A DNA stretch of 64,000 bases from Dicyema japonicum (GCA_011109175.1 RDEW01000019.1:158172-222171); one strand, 5' to 3'. Positions 22,290 to 33,535 are shown, counted from the stretch's first letter. Notes: a model not told the origin generated them from the sequence alone. Numbers and translations: made by a program.

Positions 22290-23670
22290 ACTAACTCAAC
22301 CTTGCCCTGGGTACGGGATTACTAATACCTATACAAAAACCCAATAAACCCGAAAGGACCGGTTGAAAACTTACGACCTATTATATTATCAAATTCTCTA
22401 CGGAAAGTCTTAGCTAACATTGTATTGGAACGAATAAAAGGACCTGCCTATGAATACCTACCCGAAAGTCAAAGTGGGTTCAGAGAAGGAAGATCAACAG
22501 CTGATGCAGTCTGGAGTCACAGATGGAGATGTGCAACACATCAAAGATATTGCAATGCCATCCACATTCTGGGAATAGATCTATCGAAAGCCTTTGACTC
22601 GGTTAACAGAAAAAAATTGATGACAGTGCTGGAAGGGTTTATTGACGAATCGAGTCTAAGAATAATCCTTCTATCTAACACAGAGCTCCTTGTGAGAGTT
22701 GGAAAAACCTACTCAAGAAAATTTGAAACAAACACAGGCACTCCTCAAGAGACTCCCTCTCTCCCCTACTATTCACAATATACTTGGAGGCCTCTATGAG
22801 GGAACTGAGACCATTATATCAAGGAAAAATAGAAGAAGTGATTTATGCTGATGATGTTGACCTAATTTCTGAAGACAAAGAACTCCTGGAGCATGTACTA
22901 GAAAAAGTACCAGATATACTTGAGAAATGGTTTCTCACCATGAACAGGGAAAAAACAGAACGGACAGAGATAAGAAGAATGAACAACTCACTCGAAGAAA
23001 AATGGAGACACATAAAGAAACTTGGCTCACTACTAGGAGATAGCGAAGACATCATACGGAGAAAAACATTGGCAAATGCGGCATTACAAAGGCTTAAAAT
23101 CTTGGCTAAAACGGAAAGGGTACAACATAAAACAAAGGATTATGTTATACGACACTTTCATCAAACCAATTCTACTATACAACTCTGGGACCTGGGCCAC
23201 CTCTAAAGAGGAATTGGAAAGGCTAGACTCATTTCACAGGAATCATCTAAGAAACATAACTGGAATGTCCTGGCCATCCAAGATCTCGCGGAATGGACTG
23301 TACAATAAATGTGACTGTATACCATTAAGTCACGAGATCATTAGCTCTCTTTGGAGACTTTTTGGACACGTCCTGAGGTTGGACCCGATATCCCCTCCGA
23401 ACATCGCAATGGAAGATTACTACTCCTCCAATGTAAAACGCTTCCTTGAAGGACGGAGAACTACCCTCCCGGTCTTTTACAAAACGATCTGAAAGCCGTG
23501 AAGAAAACATTGGCATCTCGTGACGATCTGGACTCACTGAGGGACCTAGCAAAGAACAGAAGAGCTTGGAGCAACCTAACTAATTCTCTTATATTTTTTG
23601 CTGCACATGCGGGGCTATAAATATTATGGCTCTCGTGAAAGTGATAATAATAATAATAAACAATTTATTA
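22290..23670 (+). mobile_element. LINE family B, RT copy with (AAT)n tail
   Basis: The RT domain is spread over three frames: IQKPNKP (about 22335), QSGFREGRSTADAVW, LGIDLSKAFDSVNRKKL (motif A), GTPQ (motif B) and VIYADDVDLIS (motif C, ADD) at about 22840. Then comes the C-terminal block YNSGTWATSKEELERLD...LWRLFGHVLRL (23190-23370) and LAKNRRAWSN, the terminal gctgcacatgcggggctata, and a gataataataataataa microsatellite at 23641-23658. A microsatellite 3' end instead of poly-A is typical of the RTE clade and some relatives. Copies: 13945-14110, 36985-37321 (minus) and 60340-60900. Confidence 0.82.
23641..23658 (+). repeat. (AAT)n microsatellite at the end of LINE B
   Basis: Five to six aat units immediately follow the conserved family B end ctctcgtgaa. 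They are read as the element's own tail. Confidence 0.75.
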
Positions 23671-23989
23671 TTAAACAAGAAAAACAATTTATTACGCGGT
23701 CCTACCCAAGGATTCTTTGTTTGTTCCACTTGCCGTTGAGACGTCTCGTGCGTTTCCAAGAGTGCCGAATGAGTATTTTTGTACAAAATGTTTGAAGATC
23801 AGATTTCAATGTCAAAAATATTACTAACTAACTAAAAATATGATATTTCAATGTCAATATATTCGTACAGTAACGAGACTGAGCCATGTGAATACTCTAA
23901 GTACATCATAATGTCTGCACTTACAAATATGAATTCCAGTCCCAACAAATAGCAAAGAAAAGCTGGTTTTATGGTCAGAATGTTGACAA

Positions 23990-24190
23990 TCGTTGAGATA
24001 ATGTGGTAAGTGAGTCTAACTCGCTCACATTATTTCAGCCAACCACTTGGTGGAGTGTAAACATTGATAATGCTTATTATTCTATCCTGGTGTGTCAGTT
24101 TCGTATTTTAGTTGCAATATGGATATCCGGTCTCACATGTAGTCACTGTAAATTGCATTCCAAAACACTTGTGAAGAGCGAATAAAAATT
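23990..24190 (-). mobile_element. LINE endonuclease scrap, same family as 19195-19900
   Basis: About 150 bp matches 19665-19850 base for base over long stretches (for example ttggtggag, acattgataatgcttattatt). It would encode the IIN-VY-A-P strand of the endonuclease on the minus strand. Confidence 0.55.
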
Positions 24191-24264
24191 TAATTTTTAT
24201 TTTTTAGAATTTTTTATCTACGAACATTCCACGTTCTGATTACCGTTTATGCGGAAACAACTTA

Positions 24265-24345
24265 ATTTATTTATTAACCCGGATACACCGAGATTGAAGT
24301 TAAAGCAAACAACTAGTTAAGTGTATCCAGTTTCCACTTGTACAG
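24265..24345 (+). repeat. Dispersed repeat family A, end fragment
   Basis: ttatttattaacccggatacaccgag... to ...gtgtatccagtttccactt matches the 2385-2460 part of the long copy. Confidence 0.6.
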
Positions 24346-25435
24346 TCGATGGTCGTAGAAACAGACAAAATGTTTTTTATAAGCAAAAAATAATTATGGA
24401 CAATTATTCACCCAGCATTGGATTTTTGATGGAATTTTCAGGTAAACTAAAGAATGTTTCCTAATGGAAATTCTAGGTCGCAAATGGAAACACTTAAAAA
24501 AGCAATAATCGAAAATGTGACACTTGGCTGAACACTTATATCTGACTATTTACGAGGATATTCGACCAACAGTCTTCAGATATAGGCTTAGTACACGGTC
24601 AGTCATTGTTATAGCGTTATTGACTCGAGTACTTCTCTTCATACTCATCATATGGAAAGGTTCTAATCTCATTAAAATTATTGCAGAATCAGGGGTAGTG
24701 CTAAATGGGGAAAGAAAAGGGAAAGAAAGGGGCGAATTAAATATTTTCTTTTTAACTAAAAATACCATATATTTATTTTGTTGCAGGAAAGTAGTAGCCA
24801 CTTTCTAAAGAAAAACCGAGTCAATCCAATAGTGTGTTCAGTTCTCAGGCTGGATATTTATAGCATCCTCAATTATTTATGTGTCCTTTACCAATTCTTG
24901 ACAGCCATAGAATCCCACTAACTCGAATACTTTTCGAACAAACTCATCCTTGTCCTAATTTATCCACGTTTTGAGGGGAATATGATTAATATCCGGACAT
25001 TTGTTTATCAAGACTCCAGTCTCCCATATCACCTGCCATCTGGTATATGCACACTAGAAGATCTGGGATTGCAACAGTGACGGAGAAATCAGGCATTCAA
25101 TCCAATTGATTGTCCTCAAATACAGGGAGAAACAACACAGCAGAAAAAATTAGTTGACTGTATCAAGTTCCAGTTGTTGGATGGAGACATTCCCCCCTCA
25201 CCAAAGGGAAGAAAAGTCTCGCAGTTGAACATACCCCAATAACTAAAATTAAACTTATAAAAATAAAAAAAATTGATTTTTTATTAAAAATTGAAAACTT
25301 TACTAACAACACTGATTAAAATGATACTTAAATCGGCAAGCATGATCGATTAGTGAAATTTTAAATGGCTTTCGTCAATAAAGCAGTAAATACAATTCCA
25401 TAACAAAATAACGATATATTATTGAAAATACAAAA
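24346..25435. other. No supported gene
   Basis: A 94-codon plus frame at 24524-24808 has one hydrophobic stretch (VIVIALLTRVLLFILII) that could cross a membrane, but it starts at a TTG and has no recognisable family. 25140-25180 echoes the family A repeat tail. 25250-25320 is AT-rich. Confidence 0.35.
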
Positions 25436-25438
25436 GAA

Positions 25439-26107
25439 TTAGCAATTGAACCTATTAAATATAATCTCTCTATGTTTCGGATTGAGAATAGGACTAATAA
25501 TGCTCTCCAAACTGATAATTCTATGGTTAAACCTTGCAATGTCGAATAGTTTCCAATCAAATCGGTCCTCGTCATTGTCATCAAACAAGAGAAACTCAAC
25601 GATTGGAGAGAAGGCAATCTTTTTAACGTCACAATTCTTCCTCTCTTTGCATACGTCGCAGACAACACGAACAGAAGTACAAGACTGCTCGCAGACGCAC
25701 TCCTTGTCCTTATGTTTGTCCAACAAGGTGTTTATGGCCGTATATGAATATTCAATGTTGGGGTTTTCGTTGTTTAGCGTCAAAATAGATCGGTAGTAGT
25801 TCTTGCACGTGTGATTGTTGACTGAAGGGGTTGAGTCAATAAAATTCAACTCTTGGGAGGAGTCCATAGAAACCAAGTCGTGGTTTTCAAATTTCAAGTC
25901 ATCAAAGGGGTCTGTATTCTTTATTTGGTTAGATATCACTGTGGGTTTCAGGACATTTGAGAAAACAACGACGAGGCCACTGTCATCGTCCTCCTCCTCA
26001 TTTTCTTGACAAGTTGGAATAAGAAGTGAGTCATTGGAACCCCAGGAACTCAACTCCAAGGAATCAAGGGGAATATCATACAAGGATGATTCTGAATCTG
26101 AAGCCAT
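25439..26107 (-). CDS. PPP1R15: PPP1R15 family, PP1 regulatory subunit for eIF2-alpha
   Basis: A single-exon protein of 222 residues that I assign to the GADD34/CReP (PPP1R15) family. These recruit protein phosphatase 1 and actin to dephosphorylate eIF2-alpha and reverse the integrated stress response. Evidence lies in the last 61 residues. KKIAF (162-166) contains the RVxF-type PP1 motif KIAF. DEDRFDW follows, then ARFNHRI (191-197), and finally PKHREIIFNRF (about 210-220), in the order and spacing of vertebrate CReP (KKVTF ... DEDRKGPW ... RFQKRI ... HRERMFNRL). The first 140 residues are acidic and Ser/Asp-rich, probably disordered, as in the family, but much shorter than in vertebrates. 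The start is the second in-frame ATG (MASDSE); an ATG five codons upstream is possible. No intron is needed. The upstream sequence is AT-rich. Confidence 0.88.
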   Translation of the reverse strand: MASDSESSLYDIPLDSLELSSWGSNDSLLIPTCQENEEEDDDSGLVVVFSNVLKPTVISNQIKNTDPFDDLKFENHDLVSMDSSQELNFIDSTPSVNNHTCKNYYRSILTLNNENPNIEYSYTAINTLLDKHKDKECVCEQSCTSVRVVCDVCKERKNCDVKKIAFSPIVEFLLFDDNDEDRFDWKLFDIARFNHRIISLESIISPILNPKHREIIFNRFNC

Positions 26108-26730
26108 ATTACAAACACACAATGATGAAATAATATTATTATTTTATTAATTATGAAAATTAAATATTTATATTTAAAAATTATTAATTTTTAATAATAT
26201 TAAATATTCTCGGAATTCATTCTCATTTATTTACGATTTTTTATTCCGTTTTCAAGGCAACAAATTTTTGTTCTATTATTAATTGCTTTGTCGTTAAAAA
26301 TCAGAAAATTCAAAGAGAAAATTTTTCTTAGAATTATATTTTTCATAATTGAACAACTTTAGAAGTTAGAAGCATTGGTAAAGGAAATCGGGAATCCAAC
26401 TAGACGCGATTCGATAGATGGTTTTCGCAACGCTTGGGAATTGCCATCGTCCGTCAATGTCCTCATGAATCCTTTTTGTGCCAATATCATTGAATAAATT
26501 TTAGTTAAAATTTAATCGATATATTTTCTAATTATAAAACACAAAAAACACGTGGGTAATAATTTATGGGAAATTATTATGGAATTGATTTATTTGGAAT
26601 TTCCAACTTCCACTTTCATTGATTTATTTTTTTCTGCTTATTATAATGGACAAGTCTGTTGCACTCAAATGAAGTAGAACTTTGAAGGGAATCCAATTAA
26701 TCGAGTAACCTCCATTGTTTGAGACCTTCC
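26108..26730. other. PPP1R15 upstream region, no further gene
   Basis: 26130-26220 is nearly pure A/T and probably includes the PPP1R15 promoter. No frame of interest follows up to the family A repeat. Confidence 0.4.
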
Positions 26731-26734
26731 AATG

Positions 26735-26900
26735 TCACCAGAACCAGTGAAATGGAGAAATATCCATTGTAGTTCGTGAACCCTCCAATGGAGTGGGGGG
26801 AAGCGAAGCTCCTTTTGTGTGCTATCTAGGTGTCGCCTGTGGATCGCATGAAAGAAGAGAAGATTGATGATGGAAGATAAGATAGAGTAATAAACTTTCT
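26735..26900 (-). repeat. Dispersed repeat family A, partial copy
   Basis: The blocks aaccctccaatggagtgggggg and cgcctgtggatcgcatga correspond to cccctccagtggagtggga and cacctagacaggtggatcac of the 2380-2715 copy. Confidence 0.5.
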
Positions 26901-27084
26901 GCCTGGTCGGTAGAGCATGAACCCTGTTATTTAAGTATTTGAAGTGACTCGATCTGTTTACTATGGACTTTAAAGACAATTTAGTAATCTCTTATTTTCG
27001 AGGTTCACGTGTTTACATTAATTTATTCCTCATATTGAATGAACAGTTCGAAAATAATGTAATAATCCTTCACATATTTCTTCT

Positions 27085-27300
27085 GGGCTGACGAGTGAGC
27101 TATCATCAGTGTTTCATCACTGCGGAACCAGATTGTCTTCTGGGACTCCACACAAGCAAAATAGATAAGAACGACAAGTAAAAAACATTGTCAATGTCTT
27201 GGATATGCCTTGGCTTAATTAGCAAGACTGTTCTTACTTCTCAAACAAAGTGTAGTTCTGCCTATGCAATGGAAACATTACTACTCCTTCCGGAAGAGCT
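27085..27300 (+). mobile_element. tRNA-derived SINE body, headless copy
   Basis: Shares tgacgagtga...atcatcagtg, tcactgcggaaccagattgtct and the terminal tgtagttctgcctatg with the other copies. The tRNA-like head is missing, so the 5' end was truncated on insertion. Confidence 0.65.
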
Positions 27301-28000
27301 ATCTTTACTCCACTGGTCCATTGAGTCTCTAGGTCACTGATTTGAAATAAAGGCCTTTCGGACATATTTGAGATTGAAAATGGGATACCCAGCTAATCTA
27401 GCGATTAAGGAGTACTTAGTTGAGACTGGATAATTCTCTACTTGCTTCCATCATTTGAACAGACCTAATCCCATAATAACCGATGATTTTTAATTTCAAA
27501 AAAATTTAAAGTATTCTATATTTCTTTTCTCGGTGTATCCTAAGTTAATAAAATTATAAAAAGAAGTAGTTGGTCGAAGGACGAGAAGTGACTTCCTTCT
27601 ATATTCCGAGAAACATTTACAATTTAATTTACTTCCTTCCATAGAAAGTATGCAATGAGTTTATGTATCATTGTCTGAAAATAGATTTCATCATTGTCGG
27701 GAACAGAACAGGGTCGAGAGCTCAGGAGAGGTATCCAAATGTTCAGGACATACAGCACATTGGGTGTGTCAACCTTGGTCGTTCAAAATCATCAAATCCG
27801 GAATATCCTGTTTATTTTGAAGGCTGTGCCTATCGAACTTGTGGAGGACACAAGGTAGAATGGTGGGCGATAAAATCACCGTTTAGAATATGTTAAATTG
27901 AAAAGGGGGAAGTAATCAGTTTGAATCTATTACACTTAGTTACGAATCTGAGAATAATTTTTTTAAATCAACAATTATTTTTTTATTATTAAAATAACAA
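27301..28000. other. No supported gene
   Basis: A 77-codon frame (27663-27896; NLGRSKSSNPEYPVYFEGC) is unrecognised. Nothing else stands out. Confidence 0.35.
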
Positions 28001-28002
28001 AA

Positions 28003-28295
28003 AATGCCGGGTGGCACAGTGTAACGAGTGTCGGGCGAAGGTCTGATGGCCCCTTGCTTTCGCTGATGTACATTCCAGCTGAAGGTTTCACGGATCTAAG
28101 ATGCTTTAACTTGACGAGTGACGTCATCATCAGTGAACATCTCACTGCGGAACCAGAACGTCTACAAAGGGACTCACATCTAACATAAAGAAAAAAGAAG
28201 TGAAAAGCATTTCATGGTTCTCCCACATCGATTAGTTATGGTAACTGTTCTTTACTTAAAATAATGTGTGTCCTGCCTGGGAGGAGCTATAGCTA
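28003..28295 (+). mobile_element. tRNA-derived SINE, full-length copy
   Basis: The head gccgggtggcacagtgtaac gives an A-box-like TGGCACAGTGTAACG; the B-box region is degraded (gctgatgtacattccagctg). The shared body runs through tgacgagtgacgtcatcatc and ctcactgcggaaccagaac to gtgtgtcctgcctgggagg. It directly abuts a LINE C fragment at about 28300. Confidence 0.75.
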
Positions 28296-28299
28296 ACTT

Positions 28300-28690
28300 G
28301 CAAACGAGATGGCAGATGCTTGGTTGCAAGGTCCTCGTTATTCAAATAGTAATGACGTGGGAGGAATTGCAACACAGTACCACAAGAGTTATCTGAAGCA
28401 ATTGGTGGTAGATAGGAAGCTCCAGGTCTATCTACAGTCCACTGTATTAAAGCGGACCCTAGAGAGCCTGACACTGGAGTATAGGAGGCAGAGCCCGGAG
28501 ATGCCATATGGGCAGAGGGTTCAATTGGACAAGGCGCTCTCGGAGTTGTTTCAGCAACCAGAATCGAACCTGCATGAGGAGACTGGCGAAAGCAGGCGAG
28601 GAAGGTTGTTGATTATTAAATATTAGTTTTTTATTGTTTGTTAAATAAAGTGGGATTATTTTTAGTAAAATAAAATAAATTTTATATATT
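28300..28690 (+). mobile_element. LINE family C, 5'-truncated C-terminus
   Basis: The plus frame 28309-28626 encodes KYHK-like text, then LQVYLQSTVLKRTLESLTL and RVQLDKALSELFQQPESN. The same residues lie at 35716-36123 and 50092-50436 on the minus strand. All three end in the same short 3' tail (attgtttgttaaataaagtg here). The frame upstream in the longest copy (KYDLL, VIVIPIVMTW) shows this to be the polymerase C-terminus of a LINE. Each copy begins at a different point, as expected for 5' truncation. Confidence 0.75.
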
Positions 28691-29395
28691 GACTGTGTTA
28701 TAGTGTTTTTTCGTTACACATCTTTAAGTCGCAATCAGAAACAAGAAATCACTACAAGTGAAAATGGACATTCTTTATGTGGAACTGTTAAGGTGCTCAG
28801 ATAAAAGATCATCTTATATCTCATAAAGCTCAATTTGTGCTAAGATGTCGACATTTAATCACTTTTCTATGAATTTCTAAAAATTTCATAAATTATTCCG
28901 ACAGTGACATATATAATCTTGATGAGACTCCTTACTCGACTTACTCAAGAGACGCCCTATGCCCGGACGACATTCCGTATTTGCAGACTAAGAACTCTTG
29001 GATATAAACATTTCAAAGACTATCATCAGTGAAAATTGACGCCGAATTAGATGACATTTAAAAAACTTTTACGAAAACAGAACTAATTGAAAAACAACGT
29101 AACGATGATCACTTCTGTAAGAAGGTGATAGCAAGGGATCGTAAAGGAGATAAAAGATTTGGCAGATGTCATATGTCATTTTTGATAAAAATTAATCAAT
29201 ACTTAAGGGTGTGTCAAGCTATCCCAAACCGTAGCGAGCGCGCTTGGAATATGGCATTTCCAGTCATGCCTTGGACTATGCAGGAGGTTCCCCGTATCCG
29301 CGCCACTGTTGACTCTCCCGTTAATTACCCATCAACCACCACAAAACATTCCTACGTCTCATCTATGAGCGACGTTCTTCACGGAATATCCCTGT
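28691..29395. other. No supported gene
   Basis: Short frames only. The 90-codon plus frame 29125-29397 is unrecognised and runs into LINE A sequence. 28930-28975 (caagagacgccctatgcccgg) resembles text at about 9100 and is probably part of a dispersed repeat. Confidence 0.35.
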
Positions 29396-29399
29396 GAAG

Positions 29400-30490
29400 A
29401 CTATCGTCCGGTAGCGAGGCACTCCACGTCCTGTCGCCGCGGATGCCCTTTCCAGTACGGTCGAAGATGCCTTCCGCACGAACGCAATACAGGACTGGGT
29501 GCGCTAATCAGTTTTGCGCTTTCCGCACTGGGACCTGATCGAGATGGTCAGGGAAACAAGTGTCTCGCTACCGCTTTGAGGACCAATATTCATTCTCTTA
29601 TGGAAGAAACACATATCCCCAGTTGGCCCACATTTTCTAATCATACTCGGAATACACGTGGTCCGAACTTCCCGAAGTAATCTTTCACGTCCTGTTTTCC
29701 GCCAATTTGATAGCCTTCGATAGAAGGGCGGCGGAGTACAACCGGTTAAGGTCGAGTTTGTCTTCAGGAGAATGGCTGCTAAGATTGCCTCCAGATTTCT
29801 ATTCCACTCGTCACACAACTCTTCAACCCACCTCAAGTAGGCGTCGGTGTGTGCCTGGAATGTGAGACAGCTGTCCATTAAGTGAGAACATTCCTAAACC
29901 GCAGTATAGAAAATTCATCCTTACTTTAAGGGGACTCTTCAATTCCGGAGTGCAACAAGGAAATCCCCTTAGACCCCTGTTGTTCTGTCTTACAATCGAG
30001 AAGATCCCCAATCATCATGCGTTCAATGGGGAGGGCTATTCGAGAAAACGTGTCTACTTGACGTACAGCTTCAACGTACAAGGCTTGCATATGTCCTGAG
30101 AACTGCCCCCTATTTTACCCAATGTGACCAACTCGCACAAATTTACGGGATTTTGCGTTAGACAGAGCAGCGTATCTTAAACGTCCGGTTTGAAGAATAC
30201 TCATGGAAGCAGACCACACTGCAGATGAGACTCGGAGGGCTTGGAATTCACAACCCTGTAGACATTTATCTCCCTGCATATCTCTCGTCACTGATGACCT
30301 GTAATAACCTTGTCAAGAGGATTCCACACTCCTCCATGAATTCTCTATGACCAGGATGCAGGTCATTCTCGTGAGTCTGGAGCCGTACCTATTAGTTTTC
30401 CCAACCTTCCATGTTCTCTCAACGGGGTCTGGACAATGCCGTATGCCGGAAGTTTTTTAAAGATCTGCTAGTATCACTTAACCAACCATT
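29400..30490 (+). mobile_element. LINE family A remnant, RT region
   Basis: Fragments match the 20.2-22.2 kb copy in order: SANLIAFDR (about 29700), GVQQGNPLRPLLFCLTIEK (about 29950, RT motif B), a thumb-like stretch at about 30210 (RLGGLGIHNP; compare RFGGLGILSP), and further scraps to about 30450. Heavily frameshifted. Minus-strand frames over it are shadows. Confidence 0.65.
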
Positions 30491-30615
30491 TTTTCGAGGA
30501 CATGGAAATTTAGAAAACAGATAAATTTAATAAAAAATTAATCGTCAAAAAATTATATATTTTTAATTTTATAATAAAATTAGCGCATTATTTTATTCTT
30601 ACCTAGTGTCTTGTT
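30491..30615. promoter_or_regulatory. Probable promoter region of the coiled-coil gene
   Basis: About 120 bp of almost pure A/T separates the LINE remnant from the ATG at 30616. No distinct element is visible; the role is inferred from position only. Confidence 0.3.
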
Positions 30616-31594
30616 ATGGATTATTCCCTGGCCTCCACACCTATTAAAAAACCTCGCGACCCAGCTGCAGCTAAGGTAAAACACTAAATAACCCTTTAGC
30701 TGCTAAAATCGAAACTGAAATTTTATAGTTCACTTCTTGAAGAGAAAAAAATTAATAAAATTAGATTCGAAGGAGAGATTCGTAGCAAAATCGTGGAAGA
30801 GATCAAAGAATCCGGAATCCTTTCAAAAAAGAGGTTTTCTTGTCTCGTAAAATCCATAGTCAAGTCTTAGACGATGATTTCAACAACGCCCTTAACACAA
30901 CTCGTGGAGAAATAATTCGCCTCGTAGAAAGCGTTCGTCAACCAGAAACCGATAAAGTAAAACATGTTAACTTATTTTAGACAGAAAATCAAATTTTGGA
31001 AGCAAATCTGTAGTTTTGATGATTTATTTATAGGAAAAAATGCGAAGAAGAGATGAATGAGGTTAAACGGAAACTCAGTTTGACCGAATTTGAGCTTTTT
31101 GAAATGAAAATGTCGAGAAAATCTCAGGCCTGCAACGAAGTTTTTAATTGTCTTTAGCTTAGCCTTTTCCTCAGCGAATTTTACGTCAGCTTAAACAGCT
31201 AAGAAAAGAAAACGCAGAAAACCGTGAATTTATCGCTAATCTCCACACTACTTTTACTGCTTTTAAGGACATTATAGCAATCCCCGACGCTAATGAAATC
31301 CTCCACCATAAGATACCAGTTGTCAAGAGCCCCCTAAAAGCGGAAAATCAGCAGAATACTCCGAATTTACAATTTTCCTATCGAAGTTCAGATATTTTCT
31401 CTTCGCGTGGTGAAATGGATATTGATTTGGGAGATAAACCCGAAACTACTGGGGAAAATTCACCTATTCCGCTTTTTAAAAGAATACGCGAAAATTCTGG
31501 AATATATTCCGCCGGAAAATGCAACCGAAATGATTCGGGTATGCTCTTCTACACTGCTGGGACTTCCATAAGCTACAGAACGTGTCAAATGTGA
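30616..31594 (+). CDS. Unrecognised coiled-coil protein with five micro-introns
   Basis: The model is exons 30616-30675, 30700-30833, 30860-30956, 30981-31009, 31034-31139 and 31163-31594. The introns are 24, 26, 24, 24 and 23 nt, all GT-AG, and each keeps the frame open. This gives 265 residues to a TGA at 31592-31594. The N-terminus has a basic STPIKKPR, then about 130 residues rich in E, K, L, R and Q with heptad-like spacing (IRSKIVEEIKESG, LKQLRKENAENREF), then a Ser/Asp-rich tail. It looks like a nuclear or spindle coiled-coil protein, but I recognise no family. The last exon may instead splice on into the frame at 31676-32815, making one longer gene to 33535. The micro-introns are supported by frame continuity, not by homology. 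Confidence 0.65.
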
Positions 31595-31675
31595 CATCAA
31601 TAATTAAGGATTCTATAATCATCCAAAAGATTATCGACGTGAAGAAACTGAGACAAACTGTGAAAAAAAGACGGC

Positions 31676-33535
31676 TTGGATCAACCTAAAAATAATTCTG
31701 GGATATTTTCCATGGGAAAAAATCATCAAATTGATACTGATGTGTTATCATGCATCTCTGAGGTTCCTCATAGTCAGAATGTTGAGCTACAGAACGCCTC
31801 ATTAAGACCAATAATCGAAGAATCTCAAATCATCCGTGATGGCTACCAAGGTTGGGGAACACAGGCAAATAATGACGACTTGTATCAATCCATACGTGAT
31901 AATTCTGCTATATGTTCCGCGATAAAAAGTTCCACCATTGATTCGATTTTGTTGTCCCACACAGCTGAGGCATCTCAGAGGCCAAATTCAGAGTTACTGA
32001 ACCCCTCATGTTTAATGCCAATGGTTGATGATGCTCTAATCGTCAATCAAAATCAGAGTGGGATGAATGAGACAGACAAAGATGGAAGTGACAGTATGAA
32101 AGATCATTCGCCTGTCTTTGTGAGTAAAACAAGAAATTTTGGTCAAACTCTTTCACCCTCGTGTGACTTTATGGCAAAGAAGTCATTTTTTGAATCCTTC
32201 GTGAGTCCTAAACCTTCGGAAAATGAAGATATTTGTTCCACAAAGTCGATGGATTTTGGTATTATTAACGACATGGAACCCTCAGGTATTTCCATCAAGT
32301 CTTTACTTTTAGTTCATAGCCCCAGAGTTGGTGACGTTTTTGATGGCGTTCATCTTTCCGAGATTTCTGTTCCTGCTGGATGTCAGTCAGAACAGTGTTT
32401 TGATGCGACTACACATGCAAATAATCCCCCAAATGTGCAAACACCATCAAAATCAGTTAATTCTCTTCGTGAAATGAAAATGACTACGTTTCCTGTGCAT
32501 TCTCCCGCCAACAATAATTCACAGGAGAGCTGTGCTACACGTCATGATGCACTGGAATCCCGTCTTTCTGCTCTTACTTGTGATTTTGAGACGCTCAAAC
32601 GACGATTCGAAGATTTCTTAGTACGATATGAGACTGAAAAGGAATCACAGAGAGACGTTGAAGTGTCCAGGAAGCAGCATTCGTTAACTCCCTTACCCAA
32701 ACGTTTCTGTTCTCCTAAAGACGATACAGTACACTTTGATTCGTCTAATCAACATTCCACTCATGAATTTCGTGAACTGCTCACAGGTCTTCTTCAAGAA
32801 GAGTTCCTTAAATGAACCTAAAGAGAGTTCACTTCAGCATACAATCACAAATCCTGATTTGACCTTGGCAAATCAGAGTTCTGCTAATGTTGAATGTACT
32901 GGGTCTCCCATTAAATCAAATTACTCTAAAAATAGTGCTACATTCAGGAGTAATTCCGTTTATTTATGTTAGGAATCCCTTCTTCAACACTAAATTCCTC
33001 GGAAAAACCCAAAAAAGAGTTTATTTGAAGGTGGTGTATGGTTTTATGATAGATGACGCAACAGAGAATAAAATTGGGTCTATTTTGAAGGGTAATGCTT
33101 TGTTTATAGCTTAGAAGCGAGAGAGTGTGCTGTGTCTCTAACAAGTGTTGGTCCCTGTGAAGAGGTTGGGAGATTTTTTAATGCAGGCTGTGACCACTTC
33201 TTTGATGGCTCTATGAGGAAATGGGACAGTTTATAATAGACTATTCTGATGCTGGCTGTAATGAGCTTGAGGAAGATATTGACGACAGCGTACATTTTGA
33301 AGATTTACTGTAGAGTTCTGGGAGTACTGTCATGAGCAGAGTAATAAAACGGAGAAGGAATGCTACATTAAAGTCAAAGCTTTTCTCTTTAATGTCCCCA
33401 CTCAAAAAACAAAGAAAAACAGAGGAAAAGAATGCGCCCAAGCATAAATACAAATTGAGGAGTAATAAATACTCGGATTATGATTGTACTACTTCTAATT
33501 TGTATTCTATGAAAACTAGATCAAAGAAAAAATAA
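31676..33535 (+). CDS. Probable continuation or neighbour of the coiled-coil gene, exons only partly resolved
   Basis: A 380-codon open frame (31676-32815) has no ATG at its start, so it is probably an internal exon. It is Ser/Asn-rich with a helical SRLSALTCDFETLKRRFED stretch. A possible 37-nt intron at its end leads to ESSLQHTITNPDLTL and a stop near 32970, or by a 23-nt intron onward. Further exon-like frames are VYGFMIDDATENKIGSILK (about 33035-33092), a 23-nt intron, then ECAVSLTSVGPCEEVGRFF, and finally a frame ending at 33309. A clean 27-nt intron (33310-33336) joins the latter to the basic C-terminus (SPLKKQRKTEEKNAPKHKY) with a TAA at 33533-33535. The joins between 32780 and 33290 are not settled. 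The basic tail suggests a nuclear or chromatin location. Confidence 0.5.

Noticed and set aside
28256-28507. Minus frame opposite the LINE C fragment
   Set aside because: Shadow of the plus-strand polymerase C-terminus, which recurs as the coding strand in two other copies.
31676-32815. The 380-codon frame as a complete single-exon gene
   Set aside because: It begins at a TTG directly after a stop in the same frame. The first ATG is twelve codons in, and exon-like frames continue on both sides.
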